From Prostheceraeus crozeri (lineage: Eukaryota > Platyhelminthes > Polycladida > Euryleptidae): a stretch of DNA of 64,000 nucleotides. The stretch is taken from positions 372,001-436,000 of the forward strand of contig CAJQUW010008041.1 of the NCBI GenBank assembly GCA_907163375.1. Reading direction: 5' to 3'. Both the position numbers and the translations under genes were made by a program. Numbering within the stretch: position 1 is the first letter of the stretch; every line of letters starts with the position of its first letter. Shown one piece after another: positions 12,701-24,124 of this stretch. The notes under the pieces were generated by a model that searched no databases, had not been told where the DNA came from, and worked only from the letters and a program-made list of their open reading frames with translations.

Positions 12701-13741
12701 TTTGGTAAATCCACATTTAGAACCACCAATCGTCAAGAATTTGGAAGACTCTTAGATGCACACATCACACTGATGCTCACTGCAGTGAAGCAGATTATTG
12801 AAACCGATTGTTGCAGCAAAGTTGTAAGAAGGTTGCGAGATTGCAGTGATTGTTTGGACGGTAACACAAGTTTAATTTTTATGCCTTTTGAACATTAATC
12901 AGGTATTGAAGGCATATTTTCATTTTTCAGAAGCACAACTATTAGACTGATAATTCAGCTGTCAATTAATAGGCAACATTCTGAGATGAAACATTTCGCA
13001 ATATGACATCCTGTTTTCCTTCAGCTTTCGATCCTGACATGATTTATGCGTCCATTGAATCAAGGCGACATTGCATAGCATTAATATTAAGCTATTGTAT
13101 TGTGACCAATGGCATTTCTTACACGTGGGACTAACTTTCTTTAGACTGATTTCCCACAAAATGCAGCTACTATATACAAAGTACAGATACCGAATGTATG
13201 GAGGTTATAGGTATTGACATGCACCTCGGGTAAACTACACTACCATGGACTTTTAAATAAAAGACTAAAAGTTATCTAATCAAATATATATTGCTTGTGA
13301 GTAGTAAGGTACGTATCTATTTTCTAAAAAAATGCAACAATGTTTTAAATTCTGTATAGTTGCTTAAATAGCGGTGGATTGAAAAAAAGAACCCTATATT
13401 CGTCATCATCACATTCAAATTGTAGAATATCAGTTGAAAAATCCAGGTAAACAAAATCTTTGTTTGACTGTTTTCGATGGCCAGTCCGTTTACCAAATGA
13501 AGTGGCGTAACTTTGTTTTTATAACCATTGCGTCAAAGTGTCATTTTTGCGCCAGTCACGATAATCAATCTGATTACTTTTCTTAAAGAAAGATATTTTG
13601 TAATAATATTGTACCTGTAATTTAGAACCGTATTCCCTCTATTGTAAGCCCGTGGGCGTCTATTTTTGAGGCAACTTATTATGAGATGGGGCCTCTACTC
13701 TATGCCTTTGTTGGTTTTTATCAGAGAGAACACGGTGCATT
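6724..13741. other. Seven-kilobase stretch without a recognisable gene
   Basis: No open frame here resembles a known family. The longest are about 113-120 codons (10814-11155, 11896-12237, 12536-12898) and are probably chance. There is an AAT triplet run around 8229-8250 and an extremely AT-rich tract at about 9119-9235. A short segment is repeated in inverse orientation between about 6795-6830 and 9020-9055 (CAGAGAAA..TTAGAAGT). None gives a clear element boundary. Confidence 0.5.
8986..9008. repeat. Perfect 23-bp palindrome
   Basis: ATGTGAGCAAA (8986-8996) and TTTGCTCACAT (8998-9008) are perfect complements around a single G. It could be a transcription-factor dimer site or part of a MITE end; the flanking CTGTCCAGAGAAA also occurs, inverted, near 6825. 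Confidence 0.6.
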
Positions 13742-14156
13742 GATGTACACAGAGCTGGAAAAATTCCACTGAAATTTTTTAATTCCAATTCCAGAGCAGA
13801 AATTTCAATTCCAATTCCAATCCCAATTCCAGTCGAAACAGTTCAATTCAATTCCAATTCCAATTCCATAATGAGATTCAATTCCGATAATTGCATGACG
13901 CGTATATGTTAATGTATCTAAAGTTTCCTCGCTTCAATCTAACCCATGTGCCCGTATCCTATCCTCGTTATTCCTGTGTGCCGTTTCCTGCGTCGTTCCT
14001 ATGTGCGTTCTCATGTTCATAGTTCATATTTCTTGTGTACATGTACATGTATATATGTAGCCGGTCAGCATACGCCATTTTCGTTTCGTAAACGAGATAT
14101 TCAACATCTTGTGAAAAAGAGAAAGGAAAATTAACGGTCAGCAAAGAATCAAACGC

Positions 14157-14182
14157 TGAGAGAGAGAGAGAGAGAGAGAGAG
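14157..14182 (+). repeat. (GA)n microsatellite
   Basis: About 12 uninterrupted GA dinucleotides in the left half of the AATTCC hAT, mirrored by a CT run in its right half. Confidence 0.9.
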
Positions 14183-15172
14183 CATATAGAAAGTCCTAGA
14201 ATGGAAATTGCATGAAAATTATGGCACACGCCGGAGGAACTAAGTTGGGCCAAAACGCAAATTGTGCGAGCTGGTGTCCATGTTTTCTTATTTGTATTTA
14301 TATTTATCAAGCCAAATTGTGATCTGGATTGCTGCCCCTTGTCCAAAGATCATACACAAAAGCAATAGTGAATTTACAAAATACTGCGGCGACAGGATGA
14401 CAAAGAAAGAAATCCTTTAAAACGTTCTGTACGTTCATCATTTTGAAATATCGCTCCTATAATCTATCAAGAGTATTATCAGTCACATATGCAACTTGCA
14501 ATGTCGATTTACAGAACATACATTGCTCCAGCTTGAAATCAGACGTCAAGAAATCTCAGAGTATTCATTTTACTTGAAAGGACTCCCCTGTTCACTATAT
14601 TTGAACAATTTTCAAAATCTTTACATGCTTTCGAATATCAGCTTCCAAAATATCTTCACACTATATCACATGTGTCATTTAATGATTAATTGAAAAGTTC
14701 CAGCGACTATTCACTTATCTGAGAAATTATTGTCGGTGAAGAAGCTTTCAATGTGTTTATTCGACAAATGCGCTAGGATTCTTAACCGTATGAAGGAGAA
14801 ATCATCCTATAATTAGAATTTTTTTCTATTGAATTCTTGAGATATTCTTACAACCAGTGCACCGCCCACTTTCAATTATGACTTTGTGGAACAATTTTTA
14901 ATTCGAATTTTGAAAAATAGTTGTTAATGACTGCTGCAAATCGACACAATATACCAACCCAGGGAGTAGTAGGCCATAGCACATGAAACAATGCCACCAT
15001 CTCACTTAATATTATCTTAAGTTTTAATAATGAAAGCAACACAATTGACTTCATGTGTTTAATACCCGAGCGTTTTCGTGGCCTCTTGTCAAGGGTGGAC
15101 GGCCAAGTGTGAACATGTACAGAGATGGCTGAGAAACATTCAATGATAACTGCCGCCAGTGACACCAACCAA

Positions 15173-15510
15173 TCAGTGCCAAGGTAAAGACAATGAATAA
15201 AGGAACTCTTTATGTACACATAAAACAGGTCGCCTCGCAGCTATGTACAGTGCTTCCGATACAGGCAAAGAAAAACGATATTTACAAGATGATAAAATAG
15301 AAAAATATGTACAAAGTGGACGGTACTGAAAAGAGTCACATTCAAGTATGTGTCGAGCGATAGAACTTAGAGGTGCTGTTCTAGATCGCGGTCTTGTCTT
15401 TCTATCCTCAAGCCACCTAGGAACATGTTCTCTCATTCGGACCCGCAAAGTCCTCTCAGTACGTCCGATGTAACTGCGTCCACAGTCACATTGAAAATCC
15501 CCTCAAAGTT
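15173..15510 (-). mobile_element. GIY-YIG endonuclease fragment of a Penelope-like element
   Basis: Reading the minus strand from about 15505, the frame gives CDCGRSYIGRTERTLRVRMR followed by EH, then SIARHILECDS and SEALYI. This is the layout of the GIY-YIG nuclease at the C-terminus of Penelope-like retroelements: a Cys pair before YIG, the conserved Arg and His after it, an alternating A-HI-E region and the EAL-I glutamate. The reverse-transcriptase part is not visible upstream. It lies wholly within the hAT element at 13750-15814, so it was either captured by it or inserted into it. It is a fossil fragment. Confidence 0.7.
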
Positions 15511-15566
15511 CTATTACAATAGTCACAATTAGCACCCTTTATTCAACATAAAACTAGCTCTGTCGA

Positions 15567-15589
15567 TCTATCTCTCTCTCTCTCTCTCT
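15567..15589 (+). repeat. (TC)n microsatellite
   Basis: A CT run of about 22 bases in the right half of the AATTCC hAT, the mirror of the GA run at 14157-14182. Confidence 0.9.
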
Positions 15590-16199
15590 TATCTCTGCGT
15601 GCAGTTAACACAACAGCCGAATACTGTGATTTCAATTTTTGTACAAATAGATTTATCACAGGTCTATCGAAAAAGTGGAATTGAGGTTTATCAAAGTCAA
15701 TTCCAATTCCAATTCCAGTAGATTTAAATATCGTCAATTCCAATTCCAATTCCGACGAAAAATGGAATTAATTCCGGGTCGGAATTAATTCCAATTCCGA
15801 CTTTTCCAACTCTGGATGTATATGTAGGATGCAGGCCTACATGTAGAAAGATGAGTCCTTGCGTAGAAAACTGTCTATCAGTTAAAACTCGAATTATTGA
15901 AATAATTCATGTGAAATTCTACTTAAAATAAGGAAACATTTTTTAGAACTAATTTCAAAATTTCTAACCATGACTCGTAAGCATCGTATTCAAGAATGTG
16001 TATTTGATTAATATTTCAATATAACATAATGTTTTGTCATTTTATCAAGGTAAACAATGTCCGCAAAATACCAAAGCACACAAGCTGCACAATGGCAGGT
16101 CGAGGATAATCCCGCGATTGAGACTTTATAGATGCAATACTGTAAATTCACAGGGCTAGTTCCCAAATGCATTTAATTCGGTATTTGACATAAGAATTT

Positions 16200-16672
16200 T
16201 AAAGATCAATTATTTTCTGGCTCTTGTCTGTTGTTTTCTCCATAATGAATTTACCTGAAATTATGATGACTTCGTTGAGGACAAACGGCACATCTTCAAT
16301 TTCTATTTCAGATAGCTCCAAATCGATTTCATATCTATCCAAATGAATTTCAGACATTTCCAGTTGAATTTGAGATCTTTTCAAAGTTTAGTTTCTAACA
16401 GATATCTGAAATTCAATTAGAGAAATCTGAAATCCATCTAATGTCTAAAATTCATTTGGAGAGATATGAAATAGGTCGGAAAGGATGCAGTTGGTTCCAA
16501 AAGTAAACATGCAGGGATGGGGAAGTCTTCGGTCTTTCAAACATAAAAAATTCATAGTCTTTTCAAACTACCAAAATAAGTCTGCAAAACAATGATTTAA
16601 GACAAAAACATCAATCAACGAAATAAATTTAAAATTTTCCAAACAGTGGAACATTTTCCATTTGCATCACTA
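16200..16672. mobile_element. Partial TAGTGATG-family hAT element (right end)
   Basis: The right terminus reads TCCATTTGCATCACTA, the same as the complete copy ending at 46326. Internal words CTGAAATCCATCTAATGTCT, CATGCAGGGATG and the series of CTGAAAT/ATTTCAGA sub-repeats are shared with that family. Similarity fades to the left of about 16200, so the left half is missing. There is no coding capacity. Confidence 0.75.
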
Positions 16673-17650
16673 GCCTATAGGGCAGCATAAAATTAATATC
16701 TTTTTCATATAAAATTATACAAAAGTTATGATGCAATATAATATATACCTCCTTATATTAGTAAATTTTAATGATTAAATTTATATTTCTTATAGCTTGC
16801 ATTCTATCATCTGCTTTTACAAGCCTTTGTGATTGTAACTATAACTGTTTACACATCCATTATGCTAAACTGCATTATCAATAGAATTTGTTTGGCACAC
16901 GATTACTTTATTGTTAGTTTTTTAGTTTATTTTTAATTTCTATTGTTAGTGAATATCGAACGCAATACAATTTTTTAGTGTCAACGAAATGTTGACAATC
17001 AATCGATCGAAATAGGTAATGCGATTTGGTCAAATCAATAAAGTCTAAGTAAAAAAATCAGTAAATAAAGTTCAAGGAAAGTTACCGCAATTTATGGTGC
17101 ATGCAGTACCACTTTACCGCATATATCGCATGTACCGCAACACCGCATTTTTTACCGCATGCTACATCTGCAGTACCTGGCCCTTGCAACACCCTTACCG
17201 GCGTATAGGCACTTACAGCGTTTGATATGATATCAAATGTTTTATAGTATGACACACTCGTGTAATGTGGGGCAATCAGAACGAATTACAAAACGAAATT
17301 AGCGATGGAACTTTCGAACGGGAAGGGAATTAATATCTGCTGCTGGTAAGCCTAGTCAAAATTGTACTCATTACAAAAAGAGAATTACCATCCATAGAGT
17401 AAGTATTACGTAGAGTAGCAACTCAGCAATAATCAAATCCCCTTTGTGTATAGTTTCGATTTTATTAAATGAATTCGAATGAGACCCAGCATCACATGTG
17501 AGATGTGCAAAATTCTTCACTTTTGGAGAAATTTTGAATTTGACTGATCCTGATAGCAAAACAGAAGGAATAATGGGATTTTACAAATGTCTCCGGGTCA
17601 TGTCAACGTGTGTGGAGAGGTTATATAGCTAGTTAAATTAGCAATCCGAT
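16673..17650. other. Stretch without a gene; TACCGCA motif cluster
   Basis: Nothing resembling an exon. Around 17083-17175, about five (T)ACCGCA(T) motifs occur within 95 bp, interspersed with GCATGCAGTACC. They could be subterminal repeats of an element whose limits I cannot find. Confidence 0.5.
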
Positions 17651-17659
17651 GGGATCACT

Positions 17660-18430
17660 TTAATAGCCTTACCAATAATAATAATAATAAACGTATATAT
17701 TTTGCAAATGCCTCAATAATAGAAATCGTGAGGCTACAGAATGGCATACATAATGAGAATATTAAACACATACAGAGATAACAAAGAACAAAATATAACA
17801 AAAAAACAAGAAAAAACTTATGAATTTGAAACAGATGTGTCAGAGGAAAAGTTAATGTGGGAAACCACTGTTGGATAATCGAATCATAGTAACCATAAAA
17901 GAGGTGGACTGAATGACACTGTTGCAAGCTGGCATACAAAACATCCCAGAATGTTGCAAAACGCGAGGCCGTAGGTGATGCAAGGGATGATCCGCGTTGT
18001 TAACAAGAGAATCGAATAATTTAAGACCAATAAAAATCTAAAACCAATAAAAAATCTCGCCTGTAAAATAGAGGAACGAAGTGAGAGCATGAACATCGAG
18101 AGGTACCGCGAATGATACGATGGCAATAATTCTGAACATTTTCTAAAATAGCTGCATTTGATGAATTTAATCCAGCAAATAATGGTGACGCGTACCCCAG
18201 TATACTGCGGATACAGTTATTGTATATGAGCACGAGATCATGCTTGTCTAACAATGGTTTAAGTTGTTTGATAATGAAAATCCGATAGGCTGCCCGTTTG
18301 GAAACTTTTAGAACATGAGAATGCCATTTGAACCTAGAGTCAAAAATAACTCCTAGGAACCTCAGCTCTTCAACAATATTAACATCAGGAATAGAAAAGT
18401 CAATAAGAGCACCTTCATGAGCATCATATC
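17660..18430 (-). mobile_element. 5'-truncated LINE, C-terminal reverse-transcriptase region
   Basis: The minus strand from about 18420 reads LRFLGVIFDSRFKWHSHV, then RAAYRIFIIKQLKPLLDKHD and LIYNNCIRSILGYASPLFAG. These are the post-catalytic thumb and connection motifs of CR1/L2/Jockey-type non-LTR retrotransposons (FLGV-D....W..H; Y-SCI-S-L-YASP-F). After about residue FVPLFYRR the frame slips, with further recognisable text (HPLHHLRPRVLQHSG) in another frame. The 3' end is an ATT/AAT triplet run at 17675-17689, as in families that end in short tandem repeats. The catalytic palm is missing through 5' truncation. Confidence 0.82.
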
Positions 18431-18960
18431 ATAATCAATATAATCTGCCACTGTAAGAGCAAAATAGCCACTGACAATGGTCACAATTAATCTAAAATAT
18501 GCATATGGGTCCGCATTGCTAGTCAGATTTGAGGAACCATGAAATCATATCGATGAAAATTGAACTTAAACTTGAAATTTCAGGTAAGAAAGCACAATGA
18601 TATCTCTACTTTTTCAAGAAGACTTCCATTCATATTGCTACCATTATAATTCGGTTCATCAAATTCCCCCGAATCATGTCCTCTTAATTAAGATGTTAGC
18701 AAATGTTTCTCTTGATATTCAACTTGTTTCATACTATTTATAAAGGACTTCATCCACACAGGAATAATTTGAAAAACTGTGTCATTTTAAAAACTACTCA
18801 AATAATTTTTCGGACCGCGCAGGAACGCAATTTCCGCAAAAAGTGAATCTTTTCATATAAAAATTTTCACTCCGTTGCTTGAGTCGATACTCTACCAGCT
18901 ATCTAGCCTACTTACTCTATGTTACAATGTATATGGTGAGTCAAGGAGGAGGCCTAAGAC
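18431..18960. other. Stretch without a gene
   Basis: Non-coding sequence between the truncated LINE and the first complete TAGTGATG-type hAT. No motif stands out. Confidence 0.5.
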
Positions 18961-18968
18961 TGAGTAGA

Positions 18969-20746
18969 TAGAGATGCAAATGGAAAATTTTCCAATTTTT
19001 TCAAAATTTTTCGGAAATTTATTTTTCGGTGATTGACGTTTTTGCCTTTGTTTTGGTGACTTATTATAGTTACTTGAAAAGACTGTAATATTCCAACACC
19101 GGAAACTTCTCTATCATCCCTGCATGTTAACTTTTGAGACCAGTTGCACCCTTTCCATGCAGATCTTTCCAGATGAATTTCAGACATTAGATGGATGTCA
19201 GATTTCTCTGATTGAATGTCAGATATGTTAGAAACTAAACTTTGAAAAGATCCTTAATTTAACTGGAGAATCTCCGATTGCGTCTGAAATGTCTGAAATT
19301 CATTTGGGTAGATCTGAAATCGATTTGGAACTATCTCAACCAAAGTGTTTAAATATATCAAGTGTGGAAACTCCCCATTACTCTAATGTATTTTTAATGG
19401 CGACAAATCCGCAAACCTTTTTTCGCCAAGATAATTTTCAGATATTTATATTTATCAATTTCAAGAAGTCGATGTGGCTAAAATATTTGGTGGCAACTTC
19501 AGTTTTCTAGTGATTCCTACATAAAATTTACTGCTTTATTCATTTTTCACATCAATTTTGATGTTGAACGTGTCATTTCTGAATAATATGGCTTTATAGA
19601 TGAAACAGTGGAGAAATTGTGTTATTTGGCTCTCAGATATTGTTTATCTACATATTGAAAATACATCTAATACAAATATTTCCTGGAATGAGAAGAAAGG
19701 AATATTTGCTCGCTATTTTAGCAATATTTTTTGTGCTTTAGATGCACATCTGAACTAGAAATGGAAGATGTGTAATTTGTCATCAACGAAGATATCGGAC
19801 AATACGGCAGAAGCTAGAAGCTATCACAATATTCTTTCACTCATCACAGATATCATTAGTTTCCAAATATCTCACGAGTTTGCAGTCTTTATATATCCTC
19901 CAACATGGTCACTCATGTATATTGTGCGTAATTGAGCTATGGTACAATGTGGAAAAAGGAAGGCAACAATGTGTCCCGTAATGATGATTTCTCTATCTAT
20001 GCATGTGAAAGACATTTTTGAAATCTTAATCAGCGTATAGCATTGCTGCCCATTTCATTTCAATTACGCACAATATTATTGACATAGCTTTTTTCGGGCA
20101 ACAATGCAGGACATTTCAGGCGCATGCACGCCCTCAAATGTCCTACATTGTTGCCCACAAAAATCCATGTTAATATTTTATTGCTGTGGTGGACGTGTGC
20201 TTATGCTTCACATGTTCATCAACACATGAAGAATTTGGATCACTATAATCAACGCTGCATAATAAAGCCTAACTTTCAAGCTATAAGCAAACTCCAAAAG
20301 TACATTATTTTTACTCCAGATCTTTCACATTGCATGAAATTATACCCCCATTGTGAAGGAAAATAATTCACGTTATCCCAAACGGCGACTGCGTGATAAT
20401 CAAAAATGCTAATAAATTAGCACAGGCAAAGGAATGTTCAAAATTTGGCGGACGGGACTCGTATTGCTACGATCGTTTTAATCGAAATAATATGATGATC
20501 AAGAGTTTTAGAACAATTCTATTCATGTGTCCATGCCTCGGCTGTGGTAGTAAACGCAAAAAATTATGTCACAAATATTCAAAATTTTCCATTTTTCAAG
20601 ATCGCTTTATTCGAAATAATCATGAAATGAGAGTTTCAGACCCATTCTATTGGTGTGCAGCTACCTCGGCTGTGGAAGCGGTCAAATTAAGGGGCCTATC
20701 ACAAAAAATCAAAACTTTCAAATTTTCCGGAAAATTTTCATCACTA
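18969..20746. mobile_element. TAGTGATG-family hAT element, inverted copy with internal insertions
   Basis: The left end TAGAGATGCAAATGGAAAAT and right end ATTTTCATCACTA are flanked by TGAGTAGA (18961-18968) and CGAGTAGA (20747-20754), an 8-bp duplication with one mismatch. Content matches the family copy at 45111-46326 in reverse orientation, including tandem ATTTCAGA/GATCTGAAAT sub-repeats and AAAATTTTCC-rich ends. It is about 560 bp longer than that copy. Alignment by eye puts extra sequence at about 19345-19748 and around 19930-20200, the latter containing a strong hairpin. Confidence 0.78.
20096..20156. repeat. Long hairpin, 21-bp arms
   Basis: GGGCAACAATGCAGGACATT(T) at 20096-20116 pairs with (A)AATGTCCTACATTGTTGCCC at 20136-20156 with a single mismatch, around a 19-nt loop that itself contains GCATGC. 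A wider inverted pair (ATATTGTGCGTAATTGA near 19918 and TCAATTACGCACAATAT near 20058) lies just outside on the left. The pattern suggests a small foldback element inserted into the hAT copy. Confidence 0.7.
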
Positions 20747-20761
20747 CGAGTAGAGTGCGGC

Positions 20762-21849
20762 TAGTGATGAAAATTTTCCGGAAAATTTTGAATCAAAATT
20801 TTTAATGGAAAATTATGGAAAAAATTGGAAAACTTTGGAAAAAATTGGAAAATTATGGAAAATTTTGGAAAATTTTGAAAGTTTTGATTTTTTGATAGGC
20901 CGTATAATTTGAGCGCTTCAACTGCCGAGGCAGCTGCGTGCCAATAAACTGGGTCTAAAACTCTTGATTTCATCATTATTTCGATTAAAGCGATCGTAGC
21001 AAAACGATTATCGTCCGCGGATTTTTGAACATTTCTTTGCCACCAGTGGTTTGTGCCATTTTTTTTAGCATTTTTAATTATCACACAGACACCGCTTGGG
21101 ATAACTTGAATCTTGCTTTACAACAGGGGTATAATTTTATGCAATGTGATTAAAGATCTGGAGCAAAAATAATGTACTTCATTTTGGAGTTTGCTAATTG
21201 TTAGCTTGAAAGATAAGCTTTATTATGCAGCGTTGATCATAGTGATGCAATTTCTCCATGTGTTGATGAACATGTGATGAAGTATAAGCACACAGTCCAC
21301 GCAGCATTCATGAGCGACCATATTGGAAGTCATGAAGACTGCAAACTCGTGAGATATTTAGAAACTATCTGTGATGAGTAAAAGAATATCTATGATAGCT
21401 TCAAACTTCTGGCGCATTGTCTGATATCTTCGTTGAAGATACACATCATCCATTTCTAGTTCAGATGGTTCAGATTGTTCCAAATCGATTTCAGATCTGC
21501 CCAAACGAATTTCAGATATGGTCCAGATAAATTGGAGATCTCCAGTTGCATTAAAGATCTTTTCAAAGTTGAGCTTGTGACAGATATCTGAAATTCAGCT
21601 AGAGAAATCTGAAATCCATCTAATGTCTGAAATTCATTTGGAAATAGACATGGAAAAGGTGCAATTTGGTACCAAAAGTTAACATACAGGGATGATAGGG
21701 AAGTTTTCGAATTACTTTGAATATTACATAGTATTTTCAAACGACTATAATAAGTCTCCAAAACAAAGGAAAATTGCAAATCACCAAAAAATAAATTTCA
21801 AAATTTTCCGATTGAAAATTTTCCAGAAAATTTTCCATTTGCATCACTA
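20762..21849. mobile_element. TAGTGATG-family hAT copy, direct orientation
   Basis: It starts TAGTGATGAAAATTTTCCGG only 15 bp after the previous inverted copy ends, and ends TTTTCCATTTGCATCACTA. The interior matches 45111-46326. No matching 8-bp duplication flanks it (AGTGCGGC versus CAATGAGG), so the right junction with the following partial copy is a recombination point or later rearrangement. Confidence 0.75.
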
Positions 21850-22625
21850 CAATGAGGGTATAATTTTATGCAATGTGAAAGATCTGGTGCAAAAATAATG
21901 TACTTTTATTTTGGAGTTTGCTGATAGCTTGAAAGATAAGCTTTATTATGCAGCGTTGATCATAATGATGCAAATTGTCCATGTGTTGATGAACATGTGA
22001 TGAAGTATATAAGCACACAGTCCACGCAGCATTCATGAGCGACCATATTGGAAGATATAAAGACTGTAAACTCGTGAGATATTTGGAAACTTAAGATATC
22101 TGTGATGAGTAAAAGAATATCTATGATAGCTTCAAACTTCTGGCGCATTGTCCGATATCTTCGTTGAGGATACACATCCTCCATTTCTAGTTCAGATGGT
22201 TCAGATAGTTCCAAATCGATTTCAGATCTACCCAAATGAATTTCAGATATAATCCAGATGAGTTGGAGATCTCCAGTTGAATTAAAGATTTTTGAAAGTT
22301 GAGCTTGTGACAGATATCTGAAATTCAGCTAGAGAAATCTGAAATCCATCTAATGTCTGAAATTCATTTGGAAAGATCTGAAATAGACATGGAAAAGGTG
22401 CAGTAGGTACCAAAAGTTAACATACAGGGATGATAGAGAAGTTTCGGACTTTGAATATTGCATAGTCTTTTCAAACGACTATAATAAGTCTCCAAAACAA
22501 AGGAAAAAACGTCAATCACCGAAAAATAAATTTCAAAATTTTCCGATTGAAAATTTTCCAAAAAATTTTGAAAAAATTGGAAAATTTTCCGGAAAATTTT
22601 CTGGAAAATTTTCCATTTGCATTCA
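21850..22625. mobile_element. Partial TAGTGATG-family hAT copy fused to the previous one
   Basis: It begins abruptly at GGGTATAATTTTATGCAATG, which corresponds to about position 21127 inside the preceding copy, and runs to the family's AAAATTTTCC-rich right end. The tip is degraded (CATTTGCATTCA). Similarity with 21127-21849 is very high over several hundred bases, which points to a recent segmental duplication or unequal exchange rather than an independent insertion. Confidence 0.7.
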
Positions 22626-24010
22626 TTTTGCATCATGCAATTCATGCATGATTTAAAAAACAACTCTCTCTACGCGTTAATTATGTCATTATGCAAACAG
22701 AAAAATATGACATGTCATCAGACATTGCAGATCCAAACCAATTCAGCCATGGCAAGCAATTTTTAATTGAACTAATCTAACTTATCTTTTAAATCTAACT
22801 TAGTTCATAGATTACTCCAAAGATAATGTATATATTATCCATTGTCCTTGGACTAGGTCTACTCTATGACAATTCTTAATCAATGTACCTATTGGCATTG
22901 AATACTGCACAATAAATTAGATACGAGATTTATATATGCTGTTCAAGCATGTTGACAGTCATTACATGAAAATGAAAGCGGCAATATAAACACTGTATCT
23001 GTCTGACCAAAATTCGTTTCCTGAATGATATTTCCTGCTTTTCATGTGGAATATTCCGCACGTTGTGACAATCAAGAAAGCGTTTGGCAAAGAATGCAAT
23101 AGACAGCATGCAAATTTGCCCACGCATCATGCTTTCCTCAAAAATAACCTGGTTCGATGAACTTTCAGAGGCGCCAAAAAATGCGCACTATCGGACTGAT
23201 TACAAAAATGTGTTGCAATGCTTTAACGTCGAAGCGATCGATGCTGGTTGTCACTGGTTGCCGTAAAAAATCATGTTTCTGATTCAAAACAAAAGATTAA
23301 ACAAATTCTCCTGCAACAAGTTCTGTTTCAAGCAAAAATCGACAGCTATAAATATCTATAACATTAATATTAGTTTATATAAGTTGCAAAACGTCTTTGC
23401 CGTATGACAACCGCGGTCGATTATCAGCCGGCCGGAAGATATATCTTTCTGGGTTTGCTACACTTCGAACACGGTGAAGCTTAATAATGGAGAAGTTCAT
23501 GACGTGGTCATAGAGTAAGGCGTCATGTACTTACACTATGGATGGCGGTGTCTCAACAGGCATTTGCAATCACTACATCGGAGCGATCATGAACAAGAAG
23601 TAGTGGTCAAAATATTTCAAATTCACAGACTCGTGCATGATGAATGCAATTGTTGGTTCTCTAGGCATACAGCGGAAATTGCCGCACGAGAGTTGTCAGA
23701 CGAAGCTCAAATAATTAAAAAAATCGTCTGAGCCCAGTGTACATGGCTAACATTTTGCACACTTTTCACCATTGAACTTCAAATGTGGCTTATATTTCAT
23801 GAAGCTGGCTGCTACATGTGATTCAACACCTTCAAACCACATGATGAAGTAATCAAGCATCGCAATCCACATCGTTCGTGAAGTTAATGTTATCTAATCT
23901 TTTCTGTTTAGCTCTGATTGTGTTTACGCCTTCTGATTGGTCAGTATATTTTGTTTTGTGAAGCTAAATGGTTGTCAATCATTACCTATTCGAATTTAAC
24001 TATTTTAGGA
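22626..24010. other. Intergenic stretch upstream of SLC49A4
   Basis: No recognisable gene or element. Open frames of 60-68 codons are scattered and look random. It probably contains distal promoter sequence for the downstream gene. Confidence 0.5.
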
Positions 24011-24014
24011 GATG

Positions 24015-24050
24015 TATATAAATACCTCTTTTCATATTTCTTAATTTCAT
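24015..24050 (+). promoter_or_regulatory. Candidate TATA-box promoter of the SLC49A4 gene
   Basis: TATATAAATA at 24015-24024 is followed about 30 bp later by an initiator-like TTTCATC near 24046-24052. A good splice donor (AAAT|GTAAGT) lies at 24125, 75 bp further on. The spacing suits a TATA promoter with a short non-coding first exon. In an AT-rich genome TATA-like strings are common, so this is a proposal. Confidence 0.45.
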
Positions 24051-24124
24051 CGTGATTTAGCTGCAATACTGTGTGGACAACAACTGCTCTATTTTCCACA
24101 TCCCTCCGCCAAGTTTCAATAAAT
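24048..24124 (+). other. Candidate non-coding first exon of SLC49A4
   Basis: It runs from the proposed start site to the donor GTAAGT at 24125. The coding start at 25062 lies one base after an acceptor (TTCTTTTGCAG, ending 25060), so at least one upstream untranslated exon must exist. Joining this exon puts A at -3 of the ATG. An alternative or additional untranslated exon is 24341-24528 (acceptor ATATTTTCAG, donor CA|GTAAGT). Confidence 0.4.

Larger units (their letters stand above)
13750..15814. mobile_element. hAT element with AATTCC-rich subterminal repeats
   Basis: The ends CAGAGCTGGAAAAATTCC and (complement of the right end) CAGAGTTGGAAAAGTCGG are flanked by 8-bp duplications GATGTACA (13742-13749) and GATGTATA (15815-15822), one mismatch. 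Both subterminal zones (about 13775-13880 and 15695-15800) are packed with AATTCC/GGAATT hexamers, which in hAT elements are typical transposase-binding clusters. Further in, a GA run (about 14157-14182) on the left and a TC run (about 15567-15589) on the right are also mirror images, so the inverted similarity may be longer than the tips. No hAT transposase was recognised inside, but a Penelope-like fragment was (15173-15510). Confidence 0.82.

Noticed and set aside
12536-12898. 120-codon open frame with several cysteines
   Set aside because: No family resemblance, no splice-site support, and chance frames of this length occur elsewhere in the window.
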